Assembly: GCA_033182465.1 (NCBI GenBank)
Contig: CP137319.1
Span: 3,658,001-3,722,000 of the forward strand
Source of the DNA: Sanghuangporus weigelae
Taxonomy: Eukaryota > Basidiomycota > Agaricomycetes > Hymenochaetales > Hymenochaetaceae
Direction of reading: 5' to 3'
DNA length: 64,000 nt
Under the pieces are notes generated by a model that saw only the letters and a program-made list of their open reading frames with translations, was not told the DNA's origin and did no database searches. The position numbers and the translations under genes were made by a program. This document shows positions 54,140 through 64,000 of this stretch, piece by piece. Positions within the stretch are counted from its first letter, which is position 1. Each line of letters starts with the position of its first letter.

Positions 54140-56294
54140 CTAAGCCATGATATCGTACAGTCTCCAAAACCATCCCCATCGACCTTTCCTCCTCGCCGCG
54201 TGCAGTGCATCGTCTTCCGCATCATGCTCGTCATCCACATGCTCGTCTGCATATAGATCAACAATGTTCACGTCCACGACTTCCCTGCTGGTGCGTTTCG
54301 AAGCTATCACACTTTGAAGTGTCGGGTATCCTGAGTCTGCATCAGAACCAATGGGACAGTGCGAGTGAGCGAACTCTTTTCTGTGTCGGATAAAATACCA
54401 GGCGAAGGTCATAATCGCCATCACGGGAAGCTCGAGGTACAACGATATGAAATCTATAAACGAGAATGCGGGATAGAGGGAAGTCCAGCCTTGGACTGAA
54501 GAGGAAAGGTTCAATATGAGTGTCAGCCGAAGAATGAAGACCACGCACAGAGGATGATCAACGACACGGAGAACACGACGAAGGGTGCACCCCATGGCCA
54601 TGTCCAATTAGCTCGGAACTTCATCTCGGAGAGTGATCTGCCCTGCGCAATCCAGGCTTTGCGGAAGCGCCAGCTCGCTATCCCAATTGATAGCCAGGCG
54701 ATCTTTGAACAGGCGTCATGAGATAATCCGGGATATTTCCAATGAAGCAAGCTGACCTGATTTGATACTCCGACGATGTTCTGTAACCAACCCCAAAGTT
54801 CACCAGATCCTACGAAGGAGCTCGCAAGGCATAGAGCGCTGATACTAGCAGTTCCGAGAAGGGCTCGGAGAGGGACGCCGCGAGAGGTCGTCTGCGAAAA
54901 GAAACGCGGAGCAAGTGACGGAGTTGACGTGGATAGCGAGTATAGAATGCCTGTGAAGACCAATGGTCAGCGTGGATACAATTATATATGGCTCAAGCGG
55001 ACTCACGAGTTCCAGCATATAGTGCATGGTTACCAGCAGAAAGCACAGACGTGAGAATTACGGTATTCATGAAGGACGCAGCGACATCTGTAATACAAAT
55101 ATCAGGTTCAACTGATGATTCCTGAAACGGACATATGTTACATACTGGAACCTGCTTCTCGGAAAACAATCGTGAACGGTGACGTCGTCGTGGAACGATT
55201 TGAGAGATTAGGATAATCGTACGGTACTAGAAATATGAAATGATCAGGGATATGAAGAGAGATGATGGCACGACCATGATTACCGTTAAGACCAATGATT
55301 AGAATAGAAAAGATATAGAAAAGCAGGATGCGCCAGAATACGACACGAACAATGCGTGGCATGTTCTTGGTAGGGTTCTTCGTCTCTCCTGCGGTGATTG
55401 CGAGGCTCTCCGTGCCACCGTAGGCAAAACTGGCAGTTACGAAAACACGAGCAAATCCCGCAATACCACCCACGAAGGGCGCCCCGGGAATATGCCAATA
55501 ACGGGTCCCGATTGGTGTATGTTGGCGGTTCACACCTGCATTGACGAGTGCTCCAACAATTATGAAGAGTACCACGGTGAACACCTTCAGAGACGACAGT
55601 ATGTACTCTGTAACTCAGAGTCAGAGATATAATAAAACACGTGAAAAGCGCGGAAGTAAACAGACCCATCTCTCCGTACGAACGTACACTGAGCGCATTC
55701 ACACCCAGAAGGAAAGCGAGGAAAACGACGGAGATGACCCAAGGATGCCAGTCGGTCCAGAATTGCAAAACGAGTTGCGCGGCGGTGAGATCAGATGCGA
55801 CCGATACGGCATCGTTGAACCAATAATTCCAACTGAGAGCAAAGGCGTAGGAAGGCGAGAAGAAACGTGCTGTATAGACTGTAAACGAGCCGGCAACTGG
55901 GTATTGCGTGGCAAGCTCTCCGAGCAATGAGACGGTAATGTAGACAATGAAACCGACAATCCCGTAGCAGATTAGAATGCTGAATCAATGATCATAAGTG
56001 AGGAATAAAATGAGATACCAGTGAGTAAATATACCTAGCTGGACCACCCTGAGCCAGCGAACGGCCAGTACCTAAGAAAAGGCCAGTTCCGATGGTCCCG
56101 CCAATTGCAATCATCGACACTTGACGAATCGAGAGATCTCGTCGAAGCCCTGTGTGCGGTATATTTGGCGTCCATACAGGAGCAGCCCCTAACTCTCGTC
56201 GATGGTGGGTATCATTGGCCGGATCTCTACCATCATAGTGTCGCTCAACTCGTTCTCCATCTAATAGTGGTTCTCTATCCGAAGGATGGGACAT
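54140..56294 (-). CDS. Amino-acid permease, YAT type (APC superfamily)
   Basis: ATG at 56294 (MSHPSDREPLLDGE). The first helix carries the family signature GGTIGTGLFLGTGRSLAQGG (near 56080). It is followed by LLGELATQYPVAGSFTVYTA, SYAFALSWNYWF, ARVFVTASFAYGGTESLAI with TAGETKNPTKNMP, NTVILTSVLSAGNHALYAGT and LQNIVGVSN. A long charged C-tail ends LYDIMA at 54140. About ten introns. The protein should be a plasma-membrane proton symporter for amino acids. It is divergent from the Egh16-like gene across 1.6 kb. Confidence 0.9.
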
Positions 56295-57892
56295 TAATAT
56301 TGAATATGAATGAGGCGATGAGCGAGTATGGAAAGAGAGATTGATAATGCATTTGTGACTGTGAGTGGCGTTGAGATTGCAAGTCAAACTCGCGTCATCT
56401 CGCTCACTGACAGCCGTCTCGTGACCTCCATCTTTCCCTCCTCGACTCGACATTGCATTTCAACTCTCGCTTCAACCATAACATCTATTTTCATGTAGTT
56501 CATAGAGACAGATTTGTCCCTTGTCTCGTCTTGTAATATCGATTTGTTATTTGTTCCGCAAACGGCCAATCATCATTCTATTTGTCGTTTGCGATTTCCT
56601 ACATCCGAAAGCGACGTTGCTCGTCGCGACAGCTTAGTATTAACGGGGCCGATTGGACATGGCTAAGATACAATTAAGGTCAGGGTAGGCTTCATCCATA
56701 CAGTGGTTCTAGGTGAGAACCTGTCATTGGGTGCTTTCTCTCAGTCAACTGACAGCATGCCGTTCCCTTCTGCAGCCGCATTTCCTTTCTGACTCTTGAC
56801 GAGCTTCCTGCAGAGCGATCAGAACAGCTTTTGCCTCTTTTCTATCAGTAGCGAAGATGATTCCGGAATAGAGATCGTATACATAGGCCTCAAAATGCTT
56901 CGCAAAGTTTGCACCCGCGTCGTGTGATCCTCTTGCTACCTGCTGTAGCCTAAACTACAGCCTGTGCAGTACATCGCCTCTCCCATTAGGTCCTCTTCTC
57001 GAAGAGAACGCAAGTCGGCATAGGCTTCAATGGTTCGACACTGTTACCGGCGTTGTCATCGCTATACGGAGAGCTTGCGAAAACAGCGACCGTGGGAAGG
57101 CGAGAAGTGAGGTACTTTCATTTGTAACTACTGGACGTCTTGTTCCGGAGCTTCCATTTGTGCTAACCAACCATTGAACCAAGGAAGTGAGCTAAAAGCA
57201 GAATTGGCTCTTCTCCTTTGGAATAGGCTGTACAACGCAAAATCAAGCAATGTTTTGATGGTCGTGCGTTTCACAGCACCAGCCTGATTGTTCGCTGCTT
57301 GCTCGCCCGTTCAAGGCGACTACTCTGCACCGAACAACGTTGCCTCAATCAATTGGAAACATGATTCAGTTTGGTCGCGCTTCAGTAAGGTGAGCGCCTT
57401 TCCTTGATATCTCCCGAGCATTTATGGACATGGTCATTTTGTTTTCCACCCAGATCCTTCTATTGGACCGTCATCAGCACCCGCATCATTTTCCAAGCCC
57501 TATTGACCTACAGATGCGGGTGCAGTTGGTCTGATGAATTCGGAAGAAGCCATATTTGCACCCGTGTCCTGTCCCGTTGCCAAGCGTAAGCTATTTTTGT
57601 CTTGATTGAAGGTTGAAGATTTTGAACACAGTAGACTTCTCGCCTCTGTACTATTGGAAAGTATGAAATCGAATTACGGTATAAAAGTGACACGGAATTC
57701 ACTATCTGGTCTTCAGAGCCAAGTCTCCCACTTTCGTCTTCGCATTTCTTCCTCCTCGTCAACCGTGCTGTGCACGTTTTCTTCGTACTCGTCTTCATCT
57801 AGTTTCTCCAGGCCAGCCTGAACGTATTAGCTCTGTACATTCATTCCGACCTTCCATTTTCCTTAACGTCCATTTGATTTCTCAACTCGACT
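56295..57892. other. Divergent intergenic region, permease and Egh16-like gene
   Basis: 1.6 kb with no supported gene; frames at 57404-57821 are short and overlap on both strands. It should hold the promoters of both neighbours. Confidence 0.45.
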
Positions 57893-59395
57893 ATGAAGGT
57901 CATCTTCCAGCTTGTTCCCCTTCTCGCCTTTGCGCTCCACGTCCGCGCTCATGGTGTTCTAACGGCCGTCACTGGAACCAACGGTGTTACTGGCCAAGGC
58001 TTTGGTGTCGATGCTAGTACGCCGCGTGATGGGACAAAGCGCAACCCATTCCAGGTACGTCTAACTGTATCATAGAACTTCATCTTGAACTGATTAGAAT
58101 GTCTTTTTTTATCTGATCTGACGTCGAGTAGCAAGATACCAGCATCATTCGTGATAGAGAAATCAAAAAGGGAGATGCAGGTGTCTGTGGACGAACGCTC
58201 GCTGGTGGTGACAACGACGTTACAACTCAGCTTAACGGTAAGTCTTCCTTTCCCTATTGCACAAGTCACATAAACCGATGTTCTTTCTTTCTCTTTATAG
58301 CCGCTGTTGCAGCTGGTCTCCCAGCTGCCGCCGCCGACGGTACAGTCACCATGACTCTTCACCAAGTGAACGGTGATGGTGCTGGGTAAGTATAGTTTTT
58401 CTCTGATAGTCTCTCTTTGACTAATATCATCGATAGTCCGTACACTTGTGAAGTATCGACAGACGCAACAGGAGCGGACTTCGCGGCTATGACTGTGACG
58501 ACGAACGTGCCAGGTCGCAATTCCCGCAGCAATGCGAAAGCGACTGATTTCTCTCTTGTCGCACGTACGTCTAATATTTTTCTGTCTACTCAATTTACTG
58601 AAAATCGAATTTTTCGATTACAGAGATGCCCGCTGGAGCCACATGTACAGGTGGTCCGAACGGTGATGCATGCATTGTCCGTTGCCGCAACTCAGCTGCT
58701 GCCGGTCCTTTCGGTGGTTGCGTGGCTGGTACGTGCTTTCCGCTCTTTGAGCTGTATAGAGGTAGTGATTAATATGATGTGGCCTTTCACTAGTGACCAA
58801 CGCTGGAAGTGCTAATGCATCGTCAGCGGTGGCTGGAGCCACGGATGTAACTGCATCGGTTGATGCTGCGGATGTAACTGCGACTGACGCAGCTGCAGCC
58901 AGTGTTGATGCGTCAAGCATTGTCAACACGGCCGACATTGCTGCTACTGCTGCAACAGACTCCGTCGCTGCTGTTTCTACGTCTGCCGCTACCTCTGGTG
59001 CTGTAACAGGAAGCACAGGCTCTAGTGTGAATAGCGCCAGCGGAACGAATGGTGAAGACGCCGTCGGTCAGAATGGAGGCTTCGATACGAACGGCGCGAG
59101 TGCGGTTGGTGCTAACGGTGCTGACGGTATCAATGGCGCAAACGCTGTGGTCGGCGCAAGTGCGAATGGAGCGAGTAGAGTGAGTGCGAATAGCAACGCG
59201 GCCAACGTGAACTCCAAAGCTTCTAAAGCTGGTTTTGCACGCGCGACGGATCTCGAAGATGACGAGGATCAAGACGAGGATGAAGATGACGAACCTTCTA
59301 TTCACGATGCGGAAATCGCTCTTGCGGCGGGTCTCGATCGTCGTCACGCAGAGCGTGTCAGCCGTTCACGTATCATGGGCCGTCGGGCTCTTTGA
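57893..59395 (+). CDS. Egh16-like secreted protein (DUF3129) with Ala/Ser-rich tail
   Basis: ATG at 57893 with a signal peptide (VIFQLVPLLAFALHVRA), so the mature protein would start with His (HGVLTAVTG). The domain follows in order: FGVDASTPRDGTKRNPFQ, CGRTLAGGDNDV, MTLHQVNGDGAG, then PYTCEVS, TTNVPGRNSR, DFSLVA, MPAGATCTGGPNGDACIVRC and AAAGPFGGC. Five introns of about 55-70 bases. From 58793 the last exon is a long low-complexity Ala/Ser/Thr/Asn/Gly tail with an acidic run (DDEDQDEDEDDE) and a basic end RIMGRRAL. Relatives are known from pathogenic and other fungi as secreted, infection-stage proteins. The role here is unknown. Confidence 0.85.
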
Positions 59396-60196
59396 GAACG
59401 CCACGATGCTACGGGACTTAGTTTAACTATCTCATTAGTGAATTCGTGGACTTTTTCTTGAGCATGTCTTCATTAAATGCGGAGAATGGACAATGGACTA
59501 GAGTAACAGTTTTGTAATGACGACCTAATATGCACTTCTGAGTCTCATTCTGGACGCAATGTCACCACTGAACGAAACTGTATCTGAGGAGCATGCAGTT
59601 GCTTATGGATCTTCGGCGAGCACTTCTGCGTTTGCAGTACTGAGTCATCTTGTCTTCATTGTATCTCCTTACGATCTTCTTGGTCCACACCAGTGCCAGT
59701 TCTCGGGGGTTGTCGCAGGTACATGCACCTGCAATCATCTTTTTTCCGGAAATGGTCATGGTTGTGTCACCACCTTCGCTTGAACTCGGTGAGATGCCAG
59801 GTGGAATATCTGTGTTGTGAAATGGAGGTTTACCTGGTAAGCCTACTGCACTTTGTGCATTGAATCTGAGTACTGGTTCGCTCGCCTTCAAGTTTTGTCA
59901 CTCTTTCACTAAGGTTGGAAATGAATCTATCGCCTCCTGGCTTCAAGTGCTTCTCCGTAAGGAATACCAGTTTAAATTTATGACTTCCGGCTAGTTGATT
60001 GTGTTAGCAAGTCAGTCCTTTCACCTGTTTCTTGCACCATCCATGCTTACGCGGATGTTCCTTACAGTAATTACATACATACTTGTAGTGCACTTAAGCC
60101 TCGAGCAAAGCAACCGTATTCGATTAACTGCATATATTTTTGTCCATCTTTACGCCTAAAGTATGCCAAATATTGCCAGTAATGAACTGCAAAATC
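59396..60196. other. Convergent intergenic region
   Basis: 3' flanks of the Egh16-like and NACHT-WD40 genes. No further gene seen; frames around 59559-59891 are open on both strands and not recognised. Confidence 0.45.
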
Positions 60197-63100
60197 TCAC
60201 CACCAGAAGGCCGATGAAAACCAATCCGACTCCTCTACGTTCATCATCTTCATCCAGTTCGTCCTTTGAGGAATATCCTTCCACACGGATGTCTTGAGAC
60301 GTTCGTCACGGTCGTTTGTAGTAACGGTGCTCTCCCGAGCGGCATGGCAAGAGCAATGTCTGTGTTGTGGAGGGACCCATAACAGCAGACCCCCGTCAAG
60401 TGTTCGAATCCATCCATCCTCTGGTACGTAAAGCGGGTTGGACGAATATACGAGAGACTGAATCGAAAATGACTTCAACCACCACAAGGTAGGCCACCAC
60501 TTCGGAATGGATACAAAGTGTTGTCTCTCCGCGTCCCAACGAGATTCACCTCGACGCAAGACGCCGACTGGATCGCCATTCGTCGCATTCCAGAATCGAA
60601 TTTTGTCATCCCAAGATGCTGAGATGATCCTGCTCCCGTCTTGAGAATAACCAACGTCGACGACAGCATATTTGTGTCCCTTCAAAGGTTCTCCAATTTG
60701 CTTGCCGGCATGCGCATCCCAGATCCGAACTGTAGCGTTGTCCAAAGACCCAGAGACGACTCTGCTTCCATCCGGCGAATATGCAACTGCATAGACCCAA
60801 TCCTCGTGTCCCTCGAGAGGCTCTCCGACGGCAGCACCGCTCTGTGCATCCCATATCCGCACACTCTTGTCGTCAGATCCGGAGACGATCCTTGTTCCAT
60901 CAGGGGAATATGCAACTGCTCTGACAACATACTCGTGTCCCCGCCATTTGGTAACGAGATTACCGTTCTGAGCATCCCAGTTTCGTAGAATGCCGTTTTC
61001 ATGTCCTGAGATGACTCTGCATCCGTCCGTAGAGAACGCGACAGCAAAGACTCCTGAGACTGTTTGCATCTTCGTCACGAGTTTTCCTGTGAAATCCCAG
61101 ATCTTCACTGTACCGTCAATGGACCCCGAAACGAATCTGGTCCCATCGGGAGAATATCTGACATCATAGACATCATCTGTGTGCCCCTCGATCTCCTTGC
61201 CGATCCTTGCGCCTGTCGCTCCGTCCCAAATACCCAGTCTCCCGTTGTCACTACCGGAAACGATTCTGCTTCCGCTCGGTGAGCGTGTGGTGCATATTAT
61301 GTCTGGTTTCGAGTCGATGATGACAGCGTCTGAAGCGGGCTTAGGGAAGCTCTCGAAGACTATCTTTGGGACACGAGGCCTAATTCCGCGTCGAACCGGC
61401 GAGTCCATAGATAGCCAAACAAGTGCGGAGGCGTAAATATGAGATATGCCTAGCGCTATTACAGGCTCGAAGTCAGCAATGAAATCGAGTAATTCGTTTG
61501 CAGCGCGATTGATTATTTCGTCTTCCTAAAAAATAGATGCAATCAGAAGAGTTATGAGGAAATAGGAGCAATCGTACTTTGAAGTATTCTGCGCAATCAG
61601 AAAGAACATCCTTTTCTGTATCTAATTTCCCAACAAAGAACAGGACGTCTATCCAAATCAGGACCTTTGCGGAGCACAGTATATCAGCTACAGAATCGTG
61701 GAAGGCCTTAGTGTCTCCCGACTGAGCAACAATGTCTTTCCAAGTTGGAACGTGAAAGATCTCGTTTGGAGTCTTCTGAGGCTGTGTATTCAAGTAGTGA
61801 CTGCCTATCCATAAATCGGCTCTTCTAAGAGCTGTCTGAATCCGGGAAGACAGACAATCTCTTTTATACGCAAGATCGTTGTGTCTGGAGGTAGTACGAG
61901 CCTTCACATTCCCACGGTGCTGTAGAAAAGTCCATATGTCGAGTCGAAGATCTGTAAATGGATCACTGATGTCGAGCTGCTGGAAGATACTCCCAGAAAG
62001 TGCATCGATCTCCGGAAACTTCCTGCTGCAAATGCAGATCTTGAGCTGCGGAACAATAGTACCGATATCTCTGAGGTAGTAGACCAAACGATGCCATTCG
62101 AACTCTGAGTCCGAGTCGCAGCATAACTCCGGTGAATCGAGGACAATGACCAACGGTCTGTGGACTGGGGGCAAACGTTCAAAATGGGTGCAACGCGACA
62201 GCATTGTGAGGGGTCGATCTAGTAAAAGACTGAATTGCTGGTCTAAGCTCGTATGGATGTTGCGTTCGTCGGGTCCTCTCAATATCCCAAGGACTAGATC
62301 ACAATAATCCTCGTGAAGCTTCGCCAACTGGTATGCTATCGTAGGAATGATGTTGTCCTGATTTCGGCATGCCGGGTCATCCCTATTGAAGAAAAAGCAT
62401 CCTGCGAGACGATTCTGCTCGTCAAAAACCTGGGCCATGGTATGAGCGATTGCAGTCTTGCCGGACCCTTCGGTGCCATGCAGCCAGAAGAGTCCAGACT
62501 CAGATGTTGACCATCGTTGAATGGTCTGGAGTGTCTCCTCTCGTGTTCCTTGAAAGCAGGATTTCTTCGTATCATAGAACGATTGTGGAACCGGACGCAA
62601 TTCGTCGAGATGCATGCTCCTCGTGTCATTTTCTGCAACATACAGCATTAGCTCTGGAACGTTTGATATAAAGAAAACGAACCTATTTCCAGTACTGTTC
62701 TCCAGATCTCCGTTTTGACGCACCAATCGAATGTCTCCTTCAGTCTCTTGAACTCCGCCTTAAAATCATCTATCTCATCGGTATGGTCGTCCAGCAGATT
62801 TCCTTTCAATTTTTGTTTCAACCTTGGGTTGATGCAGTACTTCCATGCGACGACACTCACCGAGACTTGTTTGAGACGAGTAACGAATTATGGAGCTTGA
62901 AACGTTTGCAAACGTCTCAAGGAGCGAATACACGGTCTCTTTAGTGACGCCGCCCTTCAGACGCTCAAGTGGAATTTTTGTGAAAGGAAGGAAGGATTTG
63001 ATGTCCCGCATCAGCCCTGTGGCAGCCTCGTGGCACTCGATCTGTTTCTTGCACACCTAGAGAATTTATCAGAAGCATAGCCACTGTTCAGCGATCTGTT

Positions 63101-63967
63101 CTCTTACTTCACAAAGCGTCTTGACCGCTTCCACCACCACTTTCACTGCGGGATGAGTCTATTGCAAATTCAGTGTCGATGTTAATGCTCTGCGACCTGT
63201 CAAACAGGTGGCATACCTCTGCAACAGGATCAATGATGCTGATAATGAGATTTAGACCCTCACAGACTGCGCCAAACTGCTCCAGAAAGGTCTTCATCTC
63301 TGCTAGTCGATTCTGCGACTCCTCTACAAGTTCGCAGATTAATTCAACCAACTGCAGAGATATCAGTCCTCCAGTTAATCATTTAGATTGCTCATATTTC
63401 TTACGGGTCCAATAGCTTCGCAGCGAATGTTCACTATTACAGCTTCATTCCGCTCGTCTAGAATCGGAACTAACGGCTTCGCGATCATTCTGTCGGCGAT
63501 AATAGAGGCATTGAAGACGCTCTTTCGTCTCAAGGTGTGGTGTTCTTGAATGACTATTGTAAACGTCGATGTGGAAGGAATTTTGCTGCATGACAGATCA
63601 AGGTTGGCATGGTGACATGACGCGCGGTACAACGACTCACAGATCAACATCCCAAGCAGTGATAGTCTTCTTTTGCTTTTGCAACGTCTCCGAGTCGTAT
63701 AGATTGTTATCACCAATTGCAAGGTGGACGGAGATAGCGTACTTCCGACCCCGTAGATTCCTGAATTTGACCTCGATCCCTATGATGTTTTCTTCAGTCG
63801 AGATTCTGAACGAGCAGTACAGATAGATGCATACCCTTCACATGTATCACGCTGCGAAGAAAAGCAGGATATCAATCTCACTTAAAACTAATGAAAGAGA
63901 CCGGAACACACTCAGGCTCTTTGACGGGTACGACCGCTATAGAATTGCTTCCTTGAAGGGTGGACAT
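60197..63967 (-). CDS. C2-NACHT-WD40 protein (NLR-like STAND ATPase)
   Basis: It appears complete within the window: ATG at 63967 (MSTLQGSNSIAVVPVKEPE). After two short introns comes a C2-like domain (IGIEVKFRNLRGRKYAISV, NNLYDSETLQKQKK, TFTIVIQEHH), then helical exons (63351-62775). The NACHT part has GTREETLQTIQRW, Walker A GTEGSGKTA (near 62450), CFFFNRDD and Walker B PLVIVLDSPEL (near 62150). The C-terminus has six WD40 repeats from 61330 to 60540, with units such as GHEDWVYAVAYSPDGSRVVS, and the family-typical end LLLWVPPQHR. The stop is at 60197. Fungal proteins of this build act as ligand-sensing switches, some in non-self recognition; here both effector and ligand are unknown. Confidence 0.9.
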
Positions 63968-64000
63968 GCGGGGCGAGTAGGCTGGAGAGATAGTGGTGTA

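Noticed and set aside
58618-59347. Long minus-strand frames of 132-144 codons
   Set aside because: They are the complement of the Ala/Ser-rich tail of the Egh16-like gene; low-complexity DNA keeps the opposite strand open.
1-64000. CRISPR array, rRNA or bacterial-type operon
   Set aside because: No regularly spaced direct repeats and no rRNA-like sequence were seen; introns and gene families are fungal.

Overview
The window looks like nuclear DNA of a mushroom-forming basidiomycete (Agaricomycetes). The genes are split by many GT-AG introns of about 50-65 bases. The recognisable families are typical of that group: a DUF6533-like seven-helix membrane protein, a fungal tyrosinase without signal peptide, a C2-NACHT-WD40 (NLR-like) protein, an Egh16-like secreted protein, a YAT-type amino-acid permease and a 14-helix MFS exporter. 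No tRNA, rRNA or CRISPR array was found by eye.

Layout. 1-3.8 kb: a DUF6533-like gene and weak flanks. 3.79-14.99 kb: one Ty1/copia retrotransposon with 333-bp LTRs and a 5-bp target duplication. Its single gag-pol frame is broken by six in-frame TGA codons, one TAG and three nested insertions. Two insertions are related LTR-like elements of 3.1 and 1.4 kb, in opposite orientations, each carrying the same 213-codon frame; the third is an LTR-like piece of about 1.25 kb. 15.06-19.77 kb: an Atg22-like transporter and a tyrosinase. 20.78-21.38 kb: a MITE with TA duplications. 22.4-28.3 kb: a possible small membrane protein, an MFS exporter and a dienelactone hydrolase.

28.5-53.1 kb is a low-density island made of duplicated small families. 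It holds von Willebrand A (vWA) genes, two complete, one pseudogene and one remnant. It also holds stand-alone small proteins whose whole length resembles the C-terminal domain of the vWA proteins, a pair of dual-specificity-phosphatase-like genes, a metallophosphoesterase gene and its broken copy, a pair of short proteins ending in a shared motif, a protein kinase, and decayed minus-strand modules lying between the vWA genes. Two blocks (about 31.8-36.3 and 48.0-50.9 kb) are copies of each other and have decayed reciprocally: the phosphoesterase survives in the first and the vWA gene in the second. This island is the most promising place for an undescribed system. Its function cannot be read from the sequence.

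54.1-64 kb returns to ordinary genes: a permease, the Egh16-like protein divergent from it, and a complete NACHT-WD40 gene.
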